Assembly: GCF_016056375.1 (NCBI RefSeq)
Contig: NZ_JAEDAE010000002.1
Span: 620,001 to 684,000 of the forward strand
Length of the DNA stretch: 64,000 nucleotides
Origin: Hymenobacter negativus
GTDB lineage: Bacteria; Bacteroidota; Bacteroidia; Cytophagales; Hymenobacteraceae
Direction: 5' to 3'
This document shows, piece after piece, positions 11,133 through 19,749 of the stretch (position 1 is the first letter of the stretch; every line of letters begins with the position of its first letter). Made by a program: the position numbers and the translations under genes. The notes beneath the pieces are model-generated. The model saw nothing but the letters and a program-made list of their open reading frames with translations, was not told the origin of the DNA and searched no databases.

Positions 11133-11432
11133 TTATGGTTTCGCAAATAGCCAGTAAGCCATTGAGTCCTGAAATGCACTGCTGTGGTAAACTGACGCGG
11201 AAATAGTGGCACTGCCGGCGTTGCCGCTCAACGTGTGTTTCTTGCCTAAGTTGCGCAGCCCCAGGCTATAATCGATGCAGGGCCTGGCCCGGCCGTACCC
11301 GTAGCCCAGCCCGCCTTGCACGCCGGCATCGAAGCGCTGGGTGTAGAATACGTCGTTATTGACGGTGTTGGGCCATGGGTTTGCATATGCCGCAACGGCT
11401 CCACTCGTTTGCGAAGAGTTGCCGCGTCGCAA
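11133..11432 (-). pseudogene. 5'-truncated outer-membrane beta-barrel protein
   Basis: About 99 codons on the minus strand resemble the C-terminal strands of a porin-family (PorT-like) outer-membrane beta-barrel: alternating hydrophobic residues, GVQGGLGYGYG and SLGLRNLG. Upstream in the same frame a TGA appears four codons before the apparent TTG start, and no signal peptide or N-terminal strands are found before the hairpin and att repeat at 11.58-11.63 kb. I read it as the stump of a chromosomal gene left beside the integration site, not a working short protein. Confidence 0.6.
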
Positions 11433-11575
11433 TTCACCCTGCAGTGTTCAGCGCAACACCGGACGGGCCCGAGCGATGGAAGACAACAGATGCTATATAG
11501 CTGCCTTGCCCCACGCTGGGTGCAGCTCCCGGCATGAGGGCAAATGCGGGATACGAGAATAAAACAGGGTAATAA

Positions 11576-11607
11576 AAAAGGCCCTCACATTGCTGTGAGG
11601 GCCTTTT
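11576..11607 (-). terminator. Hairpin terminator beside left attachment repeat
   Basis: Perfect 14-bp stem (AAAAGGCCCTCACA with its complement) and a short loop, followed on the minus strand by a T-run. It lies immediately downstream of the displaced tRNA-Glu 3' end at 11610-11629, in tRNA orientation. It is therefore probably the original terminator of the tRNA gene before the element integrated. Confidence 0.75.
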
Positions 11608-11609
11608 GT

Positions 11610-11629
11610 GTAGTCCGTAGGGGAATCGA
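11610..11629. other. attL core: 20-bp duplicate of tRNA-Glu 3' end
   Basis: These 20 bases (GTAGTCCG...AATCGA) are identical to 47868-47887, which is the 3' acceptor and T-arm end of the intact tRNA-Glu gene. The match ends abruptly on both sides. With an integrase gene 190 nt away, this is the left attachment core of the integrated element. Confidence 0.88.
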
Positions 11630-11751
11630 GCCTATATCCAAGCATATCCAATGCTGTACGATGCAAAAGCCTTAATGGGGTATCTAGAAGCATATTTTGC
11701 AAATTTGCTCTGCTGCTTTAATGAATGTTTTTCGGTCTAATGATGTGATTT

Positions 11752-11791
11752 TGTACCCTATGCTGTACCCTGGAAAGCTATTTGTTGTACC
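11752..11791 (+). repeat. Integrase arm-like TGTACC repeats, left end
   Basis: TGTACCC occurs at 11752-11758 and 11764-11770 (12-bp period), with a third TGTACC at 11786-11791, between the left core and the integrase start. The same pair with the same 12-bp period is found near the right core at 47804-47822. This arrangement is what arm-type binding sites of tyrosine integrases look like. Confidence 0.55.
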
Positions 11792-11818
11792 TTAGCGACA
11801 GCAATCAGAGCTATTTCT

Positions 11819-13078
11819 ATGGCAACGGTATCATTTCATCTCAAAGAGCCGAACGGTGACAAGCCCACGGCCATCTTCATTTGGTTCAATCCCCAAAATG
11901 GGCAGGCTCGTGTGCGTATATACACAGGCGATAAAATTCACCCTGACCAGTGGGAGGGAGGTGACATACAGCGCGCCAAGACACCCAAGCGCGGTACTGA
12001 CACCGAGCGGAACAAGACTATCAATACCAGTAATGAGCGCATGAGCAAGCGCCTCTTAGATTACTGGGCTGAGTGTAGGGCCGCAGGCACTCTGCCTACA
12101 ACTGAGCAATTACGGGCTGTTGTAGAACCCCAGGTCCCAACAATTGAGGTTACTCAACCGCAGCCGCTGATTGATTTTGATGCCTATTTGGACCGTATGG
12201 CTACGAAAAATGCTGTTAATACTGTCAAGTCGCACCGCACAACTTACAATCACTTGGTGAACTTCGTGGCTGTAACACGCAAATCGCTGGAATACAGAGA
12301 CTTTACGCGGGCGTGGAAAAACCAGTTTTGCGCGTGGTTAGCTGATGGTGCCGGAGGCGATAAGCCGATGGCTGACAGCAGCATAAACAAACAGCTCAAA
12401 AACCTTAAAGCCTTTCTGCACGATGCAGCCGACCACGGTTCGGTGGAGCGAATTGATACCAAACGAGGGTGGGGCTGGGATTTCACAGAAAGCGAGCCTA
12501 TGGCGCTTTCTGCTGTGGAGCTAGCCCTACTAGAGGCTATAGAAGGTCTTCCTCCTTACTTGGAAAATGCGCGACGCCTCTGGCTGTTGATGGCTTATAC
12601 AGGACTGCGCTATTCTGATGCGATGGATTTGAAGCCTGAGCATGACAAAGGAGATACAATACAGCTTATACCGCGCAAGACCACTGACGTTTCGGCAAAG
12701 GTGTATGTGCCTAAAGCAGCGCGGGCTTTGCTAGCTATGTGCTGGAGCGGAGAAATCCACAACATTGCAAACTCAACCCTCAACGAATACATAAAAGAGG
12801 TTTGCTGCCGTGCTGGTATCAACGAACCTACTGAGAAAATAGCATCATACGGCCAAACGAGCCGTACTCTGAAAACGGTGCATCCTAAATACGAACTGGT
12901 TACGTGTCACACGGCTCGTCGCACGTTCATTACTCATTCCTTTGCTAGGAAAATTCCTTTGGAGCTGATAATGATGGCTGCCGCGCACACCAACCCTAAA
13001 ACAACACTGCGGTACAATCAGAACACTGTGGCTCGGCAAATAGAGGTTTCGAGACAAGCATGGGGTGAAGATGAATAG
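11819..13078 (+). CDS. Tyrosine recombinase / integrase (Bacteroidota phage-integrase type)
   Basis: 419-aa site-specific recombinase that should integrate and excise the element at tRNA-Glu. An N-terminal arm-binding domain and SAM-like core-binding domain (~115-215) precede the catalytic domain. Visible catalytic residues are Arg264 (TGLRYSD), Lys287 candidate, His364 and Arg367 (CHTARRTF), His390 and nucleophile Tyr399 (TLRYNQ). All expected residues are present, so it should be active. ATG 11819 is the first start after the arm-like repeats. A hairpin terminator follows the gene. Confidence 0.95.
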   Translation: MATVSFHLKEPNGDKPTAIFIWFNPQNGQARVRIYTGDKIHPDQWEGGDIQRAKTPKRGTDTERNKTINTSNERMSKRLLDYWAECRAAGTLPTTEQLRAVVEPQVPTIEVTQPQPLIDFDAYLDRMATKNAVNTVKSHRTTYNHLVNFVAVTRKSLEYRDFTRAWKNQFCAWLADGAGGDKPMADSSINKQLKNLKAFLHDAADHGSVERIDTKRGWGWDFTESEPMALSAVELALLEAIEGLPPYLENARRLWLLMAYTGLRYSDAMDLKPEHDKGDTIQLIPRKTTDVSAKVYVPKAARALLAMCWSGEIHNIANSTLNEYIKEVCCRAGINEPTEKIASYGQTSRTLKTVHPKYELVTCHTARRTFITHSFARKIPLELIMMAAAHTNPKTTLRYNQNTVARQIEVSRQAWGEDE

Positions 13079-13095
13079 TCCCATCTCCGGTACGA

Positions 13096-13129
13096 AAAAG
13101 GCCCTTTACGATATTCTAAAGGGCCTTTT
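13096..13129 (+). terminator. Rho-independent terminator after integrase
   Basis: AAAAGGCCCTTT paired with AAAGGGCCTTTT around a 10-nt loop, followed by a T-rich run, 18 nt after the integrase stop. Confidence 0.8.
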
Positions 13130-13223
13130 ATTTATTTCTGGGGGACAATCATAGGGGGTAATCTAGTTAAATGCGTTCCTCTAGAATAGCGTCGAACGAA
13201 GCATATTCTCCTACGGCCTATTT

Positions 13224-13256
13224 AAAAGGCCCCCTGCATCACGCAGAGGGCCTTTT
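13224..13256. terminator. Second hairpin between integrase and cargo
   Basis: AAAAGGCC...GGCCTTTT hairpin with one internal mismatch and a T-run on the plus strand. Its inner CTGCATCACGCAG is the reverse complement of the inner part of the hairpin at 47832-47866 beside the right attachment site, so it may be a relic of a tRNA-type terminator. The rest of 13130-13410 holds no gene I can support. Confidence 0.6.
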
Positions 13257-13410
13257 TTGTTTATCAGGGTACACAATAGGATGCATAGCGGTCTTTTATT
13301 CTTTCCTCTCCGCGAGAAGGAATATTGTGTTTTTAGAACGCGCACTGTCTGCGTATCGCCTAAAAATCCGTCAAACGCGTAAAGTAGAGCGACTAACCTT
13401 ATGTTTCTCT

Positions 13411-16269
13411 ATGTTACTATCTGTTACTCTTCGCCGCTGGCTCATCAGCGGGTTCTCGCTGCTGGCTCCGGCAGCCGTGCTGGCTCAGGCGCAGGTTCCT
13501 ACCCTGCTCGATGACTTCAACCGGGCGGACAGTCCGACCGTGGGCGCGGGCTGGGTCGAGACAGAAACCACGGCCGGGACCGGCGCGGCCATCGTGAGCA
13601 ACCAGCTAAAGCTGAGCAGCGGGGTGTTAGGCAAGGATTTCGTGGCACGGGACGTGTCAGGCCGCTACAGCCCGGTGCTGCGGCAGAATGCCGACCAGCT
13701 TACCTGGCTCTTCAACATGCAGCAGTCGCGGCCCAATCCGTCGGGGTTCGGGCCCAATAACTACGGGGCGGCGTTTGTGCTGGCCGGCAGTTCGTCGGAC
13801 CTGACGACGGGCAACGGGTACGCGGTGGTGTATGGCAATTCGGGCGCGCCCGACAGCCTCAAGCTGGTGCGCTACACGGGCGGGCTCATCGGGCCGGGCA
13901 ACCTGCGCACGCTGGCGGCGGTGAGCGTGCCGGTGGCGACCGGGGCGTTGACTGGGCCGGCGCACACGGTGCGGGTGCTGTACGCGCCGGACGAGGACAA
14001 CTGGACGCTGGAGGTGAGTGCCAACACGGCCACGTTTGACGACCCGACGACGGCCACGTTCGTGCGCATCGGGGTGCGGAAGGACTCGGCGTTTGCGGCG
14101 ACTCCCCTGCCCTGGGTGGGCTGCTTCTGGAACCACGCCACCACGGCGGCGGAGAATGCCGTTTTTGATAACATCTACGTGACGGCGCCCTGTACGCTGG
14201 GGCCGGAGCCCACGCAGGGGGCCAGCGCGCCGGTGGCGACGGGCCTGACCACGACGGGGGCCACGCTGAGCTGGACGGCCGGCAACGGCACGGGGCGCAT
14301 TGTGGTGGTGCGGCGGGCCAGCACGGCGGCTACTGCGCCGACGGATGGCAGCGTGTACAACGGCAACGCCGCGTTTGGCAGCGGCTCGGCGCTGGGGACG
14401 GGTGGGTTTGTGGTGTATGCCGGGACGGGCACGACGGTGAACGTGACCAACCTGCAGCCTGGCACGGCTTACGCCTACCAGGTGTACGAGCTGCTGGGCA
14501 CGGGCTGCACGACCAACTACCTGCAGGCGACGCCGGCGAGCGGCACGTTTACCACGGCGCCGTGCGTGCTGGCCAGCTTCCCGACGCAGGATGCCACCAA
14601 TGCCACGGCCGTGGCGGCGGGGCGTAACGGGGCGACCGTGAGCTGGACGCCGGGCAACGGGACCAACCACCTAGTGGTGGTGCGGCCGAATTCCTCGACG
14701 CTGACGCTGCCGAGCTCGGGCGTCGGGTACACGGGCAATGCGGCCTATGGCGGCGGGAGTGCGCTGGGCAGCGGCTTCGTGGTGTACGCGGGGGCCGGGG
14801 CGACCAGCGTGACGGTGACCAATCTGGTGCCCGGCCAGTCGTACCGCATCGAGGTGTACACCTACAACGGCACGGGCTGCTCGGCGGCGTACACGACTTC
14901 CTTCTTTGCCAATGTGACTTACACCGTGCCGGTGCCGCCGGTGGGGACGCTGCTGCCCTTCCGCGGGAACATTCACGCGCACAGCAGCTACTCGGATGGC
15001 AACCAGGACGGGACCTTGACGACGCCCCTGCAGGACTTTCAGTACGCGGCGGCCTCGCTGCATACGGACTTTCTGGGCATCTCGGAGCACAACCACAGCC
15101 AGGCGGGCATGAGCCTGCCGAACTACGCGCGCGGCCTGCAGCAGGCCGACCAGGCGACGACGTCCGGCTTCGTGGCGCTGTATGGCATGGAGTGGGGCGT
15201 GATTTCGGGCGGGGGCCACGTGGTGGTGTACGGCGTGAACCAGCTGCTGGGCTGGGAGGCGGGCAACTACGACGTGTTCGTGGCCAAGAACGACTACCAG
15301 AGCCTGTTCCGGGAAATCAACCGGCGGCCGGGCGCGTTTGCCACGCTGGCCCACCCCAATCGGACGGACTACAGCAACCTGGCCGGGACGGCGTTCAGCC
15401 CCCGGGCCGACTCGGCCATTGTGGGCACGGTGCTGCGCTCGGGGCCAGCCACGTCGACCAATACCAGCTACACGAATCCGTCGCGGGGCAGCTACACGCC
15501 GTACTTCCAGACGCTGCTGGCCAAGGGCTACCACGTGGGCGTGACACTGGACCACGACAACCACAACACGACTTTTCTGCGCACGACGCCGGCCCGGCTG
15601 GTGGTGCTGGCCCCGGCCCTGACCAAGGCCGACCTGCTGGATGCGCTGCGGCAGCGGCACTTTTATGCGTCGGATGACTGGAACGCGGAGGTGACCTTTA
15701 CGCTCAACAGCCAGCCGATGGGCAGCGTGTTTGCCGACCAAGCCGCGGCCTCAATGACAATAAACGTGAGCGATGCCGACAACGAGCCGGTGAGTTCGGT
15801 GCAGGTGTTGCGTGGGGTACCCGGCAACGGCACCAAGCCGGTGGTGGTGGCCACGGCAACGGCCGGGGCGACGGCACTGAGCTACGTGGACCCACAGAGC
15901 GTGAACACGACGGCCTATTACTATGCAGTGATTTCGCAAGCGGACGGGGACAGCATTGTTACCTCGCCTATCTGGTACACGCGGCGCATTATAACGGCCA
16001 CGACGCCCGGTGCTGAGGAGCTGGCGTTGGCGGTGTTCCCGAACCCCACGGCGGGCACGGCGACCCTGTCGTACTACTTACCGGTGGCCAGTGCGGTGCG
16101 GGCGGAAGTGTATGACGCGGTTGGTCGTAAGGTGGTGAGCTTAGCAGCTGACGAGCGGCAGGTGGCGGGGCCGCATACGCTGGCGGTGCCAGCGCTGGTT
16201 CCGGGACTGTACACGGTGCGGGTGAGGCACGAGGGTGGAGTGGTTTACCGCAAGCTGGTGGTGGAGTAA
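13411..16269 (+). CDS. Secreted PHP/CehA-McbA-like metallohydrolase with T9SS sorting domain
   Basis: 952 aa from ATG 13411. A longer in-frame start at 13171 would run through the hairpin at 13224-13256 and bury the signal peptide, so it was rejected. Order: signal peptide (1-~27), a laminin/pectinase-like beta-sandwich (FNRADSPTVGAGW, to ~250), and two fibronectin-III-like repeats (~270-410 and ~410-510). A PHP-type phosphoesterase domain follows (~515-770) with metal ligands in NIHAHSSYSDG, GISEHNH, LAHPN and LDHDNHN. Last is a C-terminal T9SS type A sorting domain (FPNPTAG to the end). It should be exported through the Por system and displayed or released. The substrate is unknown. It is GC-rich compared with later cargo. 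Confidence 0.82.
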   Translation: MLLSVTLRRWLISGFSLLAPAAVLAQAQVPTLLDDFNRADSPTVGAGWVETETTAGTGAAIVSNQLKLSSGVLGKDFVARDVSGRYSPVLRQNADQLTWLFNMQQSRPNPSGFGPNNYGAAFVLAGSSSDLTTGNGYAVVYGNSGAPDSLKLVRYTGGLIGPGNLRTLAAVSVPVATGALTGPAHTVRVLYAPDEDNWTLEVSANTATFDDPTTATFVRIGVRKDSAFAATPLPWVGCFWNHATTAAENAVFDNIYVTAPCTLGPEPTQGASAPVATGLTTTGATLSWTAGNGTGRIVVVRRASTAATAPTDGSVYNGNAAFGSGSALGTGGFVVYAGTGTTVNVTNLQPGTAYAYQVYELLGTGCTTNYLQATPASGTFTTAPCVLASFPTQDATNATAVAAGRNGATVSWTPGNGTNHLVVVRPNSSTLTLPSSGVGYTGNAAYGGGSALGSGFVVYAGAGATSVTVTNLVPGQSYRIEVYTYNGTGCSAAYTTSFFANVTYTVPVPPVGTLLPFRGNIHAHSSYSDGNQDGTLTTPLQDFQYAAASLHTDFLGISEHNHSQAGMSLPNYARGLQQADQATTSGFVALYGMEWGVISGGGHVVVYGVNQLLGWEAGNYDVFVAKNDYQSLFREINRRPGAFATLAHPNRTDYSNLAGTAFSPRADSAIVGTVLRSGPATSTNTSYTNPSRGSYTPYFQTLLAKGYHVGVTLDHDNHNTTFLRTTPARLVVLAPALTKADLLDALRQRHFYASDDWNAEVTFTLNSQPMGSVFADQAAASMTINVSDADNEPVSSVQVLRGVPGNGTKPVVVATATAGATALSYVDPQSVNTTAYYYAVISQADGDSIVTSPIWYTRRIITATTPGAEELALAVFPNPTAGTATLSYYLPVASAVRAEVYDAVGRKVVSLAADERQVAGPHTLAVPALVPGLYTVRVRHEGGVVYRKLVVE

Positions 16270-16281
16270 GCCAGTAGGCAC

Positions 16282-16332
16282 AAAGAATGCCCACCTTAGT
16301 AAGCATGGAGCTTGCTGAGGTGGGCATTCTTT
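16282..16332 (+). terminator. Strong hairpin terminator
   Basis: A 15-bp perfect outer stem (AAGAATGCCCACCT and complement) with a further paired inner part, followed by TTTTA, just after the T9SS protein. Confidence 0.85.
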
Positions 16333-16461
16333 TATTCGGCTGTTGTAGGAGGCCTTTGAGGCCGCGGTTTCGTGTTGGGAGCAACTGAAGGGGCGGCAGC
16401 AACGGAACCGGTAGGGTGGGTCGGTTTGCATATCGGGCGGAGACAGTAATTTAGGTAGGCT

Positions 16462-17136
16462 ATGAAAACCTATTCACCCCGCGCCGAATCGATACCGTCT
16501 ACCCGGCTGCTGTATAGCCTGATGCAGGAACGGCCAGCCGTTGAAAAGCTGGTGGCCATGGGCAAAGTGTACGAGCCGCTGCTGCGGCTGATGCTAGCCT
16601 GGCCGGCGGCGGAGAAGCAGCCCACGGGCAAGGCTCTCCAGCAGCAACTGGGCATCAACTCGGCGGTGTACCGGCGGTGGCTGGAAATCTGGTCGGCCGA
16701 TTTTTGGGAACTGGCCCAAGCCGAAGACACCGGCTTCCTGGACTTTTCATCGGTGGAGCATGTGTTTGAGTTGCACCACCCGGAACAAAGCGTCTGGTTT
16801 CGGTGCCGCCTGGCGGTTACGCCACGGGTCGGAGAGGCAGTGGAACTGCCCTTTGTGCTCCGGCGCTACTGGTCTACTTATTATGTGGATGCCGTACAGC
16901 ATGCGTACCGCAATGGGCGCACTGAAATCTCAATCATTCTGCGGGAAGGGCGCTACAATTCGCATCTACATTATTTGCGCCACAAAGCCCGATTTGAGCA
17001 TGACTACTGGACGGTAGACCAGGGCGATGACTTTGATGTAAAGAAGTATTTTCAAGAACAGGAAAAGAGGAAGAATCCGGCTGCTGCCTACGTGACTGCG
17101 GTGCGCAACGATGGACGCGGGCGTTCTGGGCGATGA
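16462..17136 (+). CDS. Hypothetical protein with possible N-terminal HTH
   Basis: 224 aa, not recognised. Residues ~45-75 (a helix, then GKALQQQLGINSAVYRRWLEIW) read like a winged or homeodomain-like helix-turn-helix. The remainder is a mixed alpha/beta segment rich in aromatic residues (RYWSTYYVDAVQHAYRNGR) with a charged C-terminus. No signal peptide or membrane helix. It precedes an HNH nuclease gene in the same direction, so a regulatory or DNA-linked role is possible but unproven. Confidence 0.65.
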   Translation: MKTYSPRAESIPSTRLLYSLMQERPAVEKLVAMGKVYEPLLRLMLAWPAAEKQPTGKALQQQLGINSAVYRRWLEIWSADFWELAQAEDTGFLDFSSVEHVFELHHPEQSVWFRCRLAVTPRVGEAVELPFVLRRYWSTYYVDAVQHAYRNGRTEISIILREGRYNSHLHYLRHKARFEHDYWTVDQGDDFDVKKYFQEQEKRKNPAAAYVTAVRNDGRGRSGR

Positions 17137-17222
17137 AGGAGCGCTGTGTGACCCGCGCTGAATAATGAAGCAGGTTGCAAGCTTGAATACCCCTGACAAG
17201 GTAGTTTTACGCACTTGCCCAT

Positions 17223-18197
17223 TTGCCTACACCTTTCCCATTGACGACGTTTCTACCCTACCTGGCCAAGATTACCAAGCTGAAAGTGGATGTGCGCACC
17301 GTGGCGGGGGTGCGGCTGGAGTCGCCGTACAAGCCGGCGCTGTTGCTGGCGGTGCTGGAGGGCATTGAGGAGGCGGGTATTCGGCACAACCGCATTGAGA
17401 TTACGCCGGAGCTGATTGCCGCTTTCAAGGCGTACTGCCAGCTGTTAAGCCCGGGGCCGGAATACTCGGCCTGCCCGTTTCAGATGCCGTTTTTTCACTT
17501 GCAGAGCAGTGGTTTCTGGCACCTGCATGCACGGCCGGGGCGTGAGCTGGTGCTGACGTCGTCGAAGTCGGTGCGGAGCTTTGGGCACTTGCGCGATGTT
17601 ATTGCTTACGCTTCGTTGGATGCGGCGCTGTGGGACTTGCTGTTGCAGCCAGTGGCCCGCGAGCAGGTGAGGCAGGCGCTGCTGGCGCGTTACTTCCCGC
17701 TGACACGGCACTATTTCCGGCCGCGGGCTGGTCAGGAAAAGCTGGATGAGCTGGGCCGGCAGATGCTGGAGGAGCCGGCGGCCATGTACAACCGGGTGAT
17801 TGACGTGGCCGACGAAACCGAGGTGCTGGTGCGGAGTGCGGTGTTCGGGCGGGAAGTGCTACGGGCGTATGAGTCGACTTGCGCAGTGTCGGGGTTGCAA
17901 TTGGTGAGCACCACGGGGGCCGCGCCGCTGCTGGATGCCTGCCACATCGTGCCCTGGTCGGTGAGCCGGGATGATACTATCGGGAATGGGATGGCGCTCT
18001 GCCCAAATTTACACCGGGCTTTTGACCGGCACTTGTTTTGGGTAGATGAAGATTACCGGGTGCGCGTGGCTGAAGGATTTGGTGAGCTGGGCGGGCACGA
18101 TTACGGGGTGCAACGGTTTAACGGGCATCAGCTGCGGCTGCCGAAATTACGGGCGTTGTGGCCGCTGGTGGAGAACCTGGCGGCACAGAGGAAGTGA
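17223..18197 (+). CDS. HNH endonuclease, restriction-like
   Basis: About 324 aa. The C-terminal third contains a Cys-type HNH nuclease core: CAVSGLQL, then DACHIVPW, then NGMALCPNLHRAFDRHLF (residues ~220-275), all catalytic positions present. The N-terminal part (YKPALLLAVLEGI, then FQMPFFHL) matches the domain commonly fused to HNH in putative type II/IV restriction endonucleases. The start is uncertain: TTG 17223 is the first candidate and no in-frame ATG gives a better N-terminus. It probably acts as a DNA nuclease against incoming DNA. Confidence 0.78.
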   Translation: MPTPFPLTTFLPYLAKITKLKVDVRTVAGVRLESPYKPALLLAVLEGIEEAGIRHNRIEITPELIAAFKAYCQLLSPGPEYSACPFQMPFFHLQSSGFWHLHARPGRELVLTSSKSVRSFGHLRDVIAYASLDAALWDLLLQPVAREQVRQALLARYFPLTRHYFRPRAGQEKLDELGRQMLEEPAAMYNRVIDVADETEVLVRSAVFGREVLRAYESTCAVSGLQLVSTTGAAPLLDACHIVPWSVSRDDTIGNGMALCPNLHRAFDRHLFWVDEDYRVRVAEGFGELGGHDYGVQRFNGHQLRLPKLRALWPLVENLAAQRK

Positions 18198-18232
18198 GCC
18201 GTTGACTAATTCGTAAGCTTATCGAAAGGCTT

Positions 18233-18498
18233 TTCCAGAGTTTGATGCGCTCAGGCGTGGCTTTGCCAGCTATCCGATGCTGCTGGAATAGTGACCGACC
18301 ACCGCTAAGCTGGTGGAATACGTGGTGCGACTATTTCAGCGGCAGCTGCTGGGGCTTGCGGCGTCCGTGGGACTTATGAACGTGGCGCTGGTGGTGCGTA
18401 TGGCCTTGGCGCAAACCAGCATGCCGAAAGAAAAAGACGATGCTTCGGAATGGCGCAGGAAGTTGGGTAATGAATTTCTAAAGTATCTCCCAGGTTAG
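18233..18498 (+). pseudogene. Degraded short reading frame
   Basis: One plus-strand frame reads FDALRRGFASYPMLLE, two consecutive stops, then AKLVEYVVRLFQRQLLGL and a 61-codon open remainder ending at 18498. The text continues across the stops as if one protein had been disrupted, but I cannot name the family. Alternatively only the last 61 codons (GTG 18313) are real. Confidence 0.3.
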
Positions 18499-18506
18499 TA
18501 GTTGAA

Positions 18507-19610
18507 TTAATTATAACGGCTAATAAACCCAGCCTTTTGAGCATAATAGACATATGAAAATGCACTTTCCCGCAACCTTACTCTCCTCTTGTTGCTAGCA
18601 TCAATATAATTACCAGCTAATTCTATAGCTCCTATTGCGGCAACACCAAGTGCTTCTGTTGCAACCGGAATATCGAATAAACTCGTTTGAGAATTAACTA
18701 GAGCGCCAATTGCTGCAAAAGATGTTGGTGACTTTAAATTGATAAGAGATTTGAAAGACTTAAAAACGTGTTCAATTCTCGAATCACTCAAGGCTTTATC
18801 CAAGTCTTTGACACCATTCATTAATGTTTCGTGAAAATCTATAGCAATTTCTTTCATTTCAGAATTGGATGTCACCTTAGCTGCCTTTGACTCGAAGGCT
18901 GATATATTCTTGTTGAAATGGCTCAAATTATCCTTTCTAAGCCTTTTGAATTTGATTATCTCTTCGAATGGAACGTTACTATTTGGCGTGGGCATAATAT
19001 TATGAAGGCTTAGGCTCATGATTTGAATTCCAGTCCTTCTATTATCAGCCTTAAAGTTTAATTTTTCATAGCCTGCATTGTCTGTACCTATTACTGTATA
19101 GTTGTCAGCGGCATCAGCAAGATATTTGGCGAGCAGAGACATATAAAGCATTGCTACACTGTTCTCGAAATCAATCCACTCGCTATCCTGATTTCGTTTA
19201 GCCAAACCTAGCTCTTCGAGAAATTCATAAATTCCATTATTCGTTTTATTGGAATGAATTCTTGAACTATTCCCAACTTTATTACTGTGAATTTTAATAC
19301 TATGTGACCCAGCACGACGTTTTAAAAAACCTTGAAATTCGTCGCTTCGAACTGTTTCTTTAAACTCTACTTGGAACGCTTCAAAAGCTTCCCAATTATC
19401 TGGTTTATCAGTTAGCTCTTCTGGTTTAACAGGTCTGAACTGCTCTTCGTCCATTAAGTAGTGGATTTCGGGAGACAACTCCAATAAAAGTTCATTATCC
19501 CAACTTTTGGGCACTATTGAACTAACCTCATCCCAATATAACAAAGCGTGCCTCAGCCAATCTGCTCGTGGAATATCAATCGTAGGGTAGTATAGTATTG
19601 TTCTTTTCAT
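18507..19610 (-). CDS. DUF6236-like protein
   Basis: 367 aa on the minus strand, clearly more AT-rich than the flanking core genome. The N-terminus (YYPTIDIPRADWLRHALLYWD followed by SIVP) is the hallmark I associate with DUF6236, a family without known function often seen in accessory DNA. The central part is helical (residues ~210-300), and a glycine/alanine-rich hydrophobic stretch lies at ~300-340. No nuclease motif is visible. It lies 139 nt downstream of the ABC-three-component-like operon in the same direction and may be an added effector or an independent gene. Confidence 0.65.
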   Translation of the reverse strand: MKRTILYYPTIDIPRADWLRHALLYWDEVSSIVPKSWDNELLLELSPEIHYLMDEEQFRPVKPEELTDKPDNWEAFEAFQVEFKETVRSDEFQGFLKRRAGSHSIKIHSNKVGNSSRIHSNKTNNGIYEFLEELGLAKRNQDSEWIDFENSVAMLYMSLLAKYLADAADNYTVIGTDNAGYEKLNFKADNRRTGIQIMSLSLHNIMPTPNSNVPFEEIIKFKRLRKDNLSHFNKNISAFESKAAKVTSNSEMKEIAIDFHETLMNGVKDLDKALSDSRIEHVFKSFKSLINLKSPTSFAAIGALVNSQTSLFDIPVATEALGVAAIGAIELAGNYIDASNKRRVRLRESAFSYVYYAQKAGFISRYN

Positions 19611-19706
19611 GCGTAGGGTGAAAGCCTCGGTTAAGAAATCTAAGACCAGTCATTAAAAACCCTTGGCTTGGCGGCAGAGTCATTACGCCTAGCGTACCTA
19701 GGAGAA

Positions 19707-19743
19707 GGTGATTTGGTGATTATAATCACTAAGTGAATCACCT
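19707..19743. repeat. Nested palindrome between ABC operon and DUF6236 gene
   Basis: An outer inverted pair AGGTGATT/AATCACCT (19707-19714, 19736-19743) encloses a perfect 14-bp palindrome GTGATTATAATCAC (19716-19729). It starts 6 nt past the stop of the ABC ATPase gene and lies upstream of the DUF6236-like gene. It could be an operator, a terminator/attenuator hairpin or both. Confidence 0.55.
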
Positions 19744-19749
19744 GAAATA

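Noticed and set aside
13171-13410. N-terminal extension of the T9SS PHP protein from ATG 13171
   Set aside because: Runs through a hairpin terminator and places the signal peptide internally.
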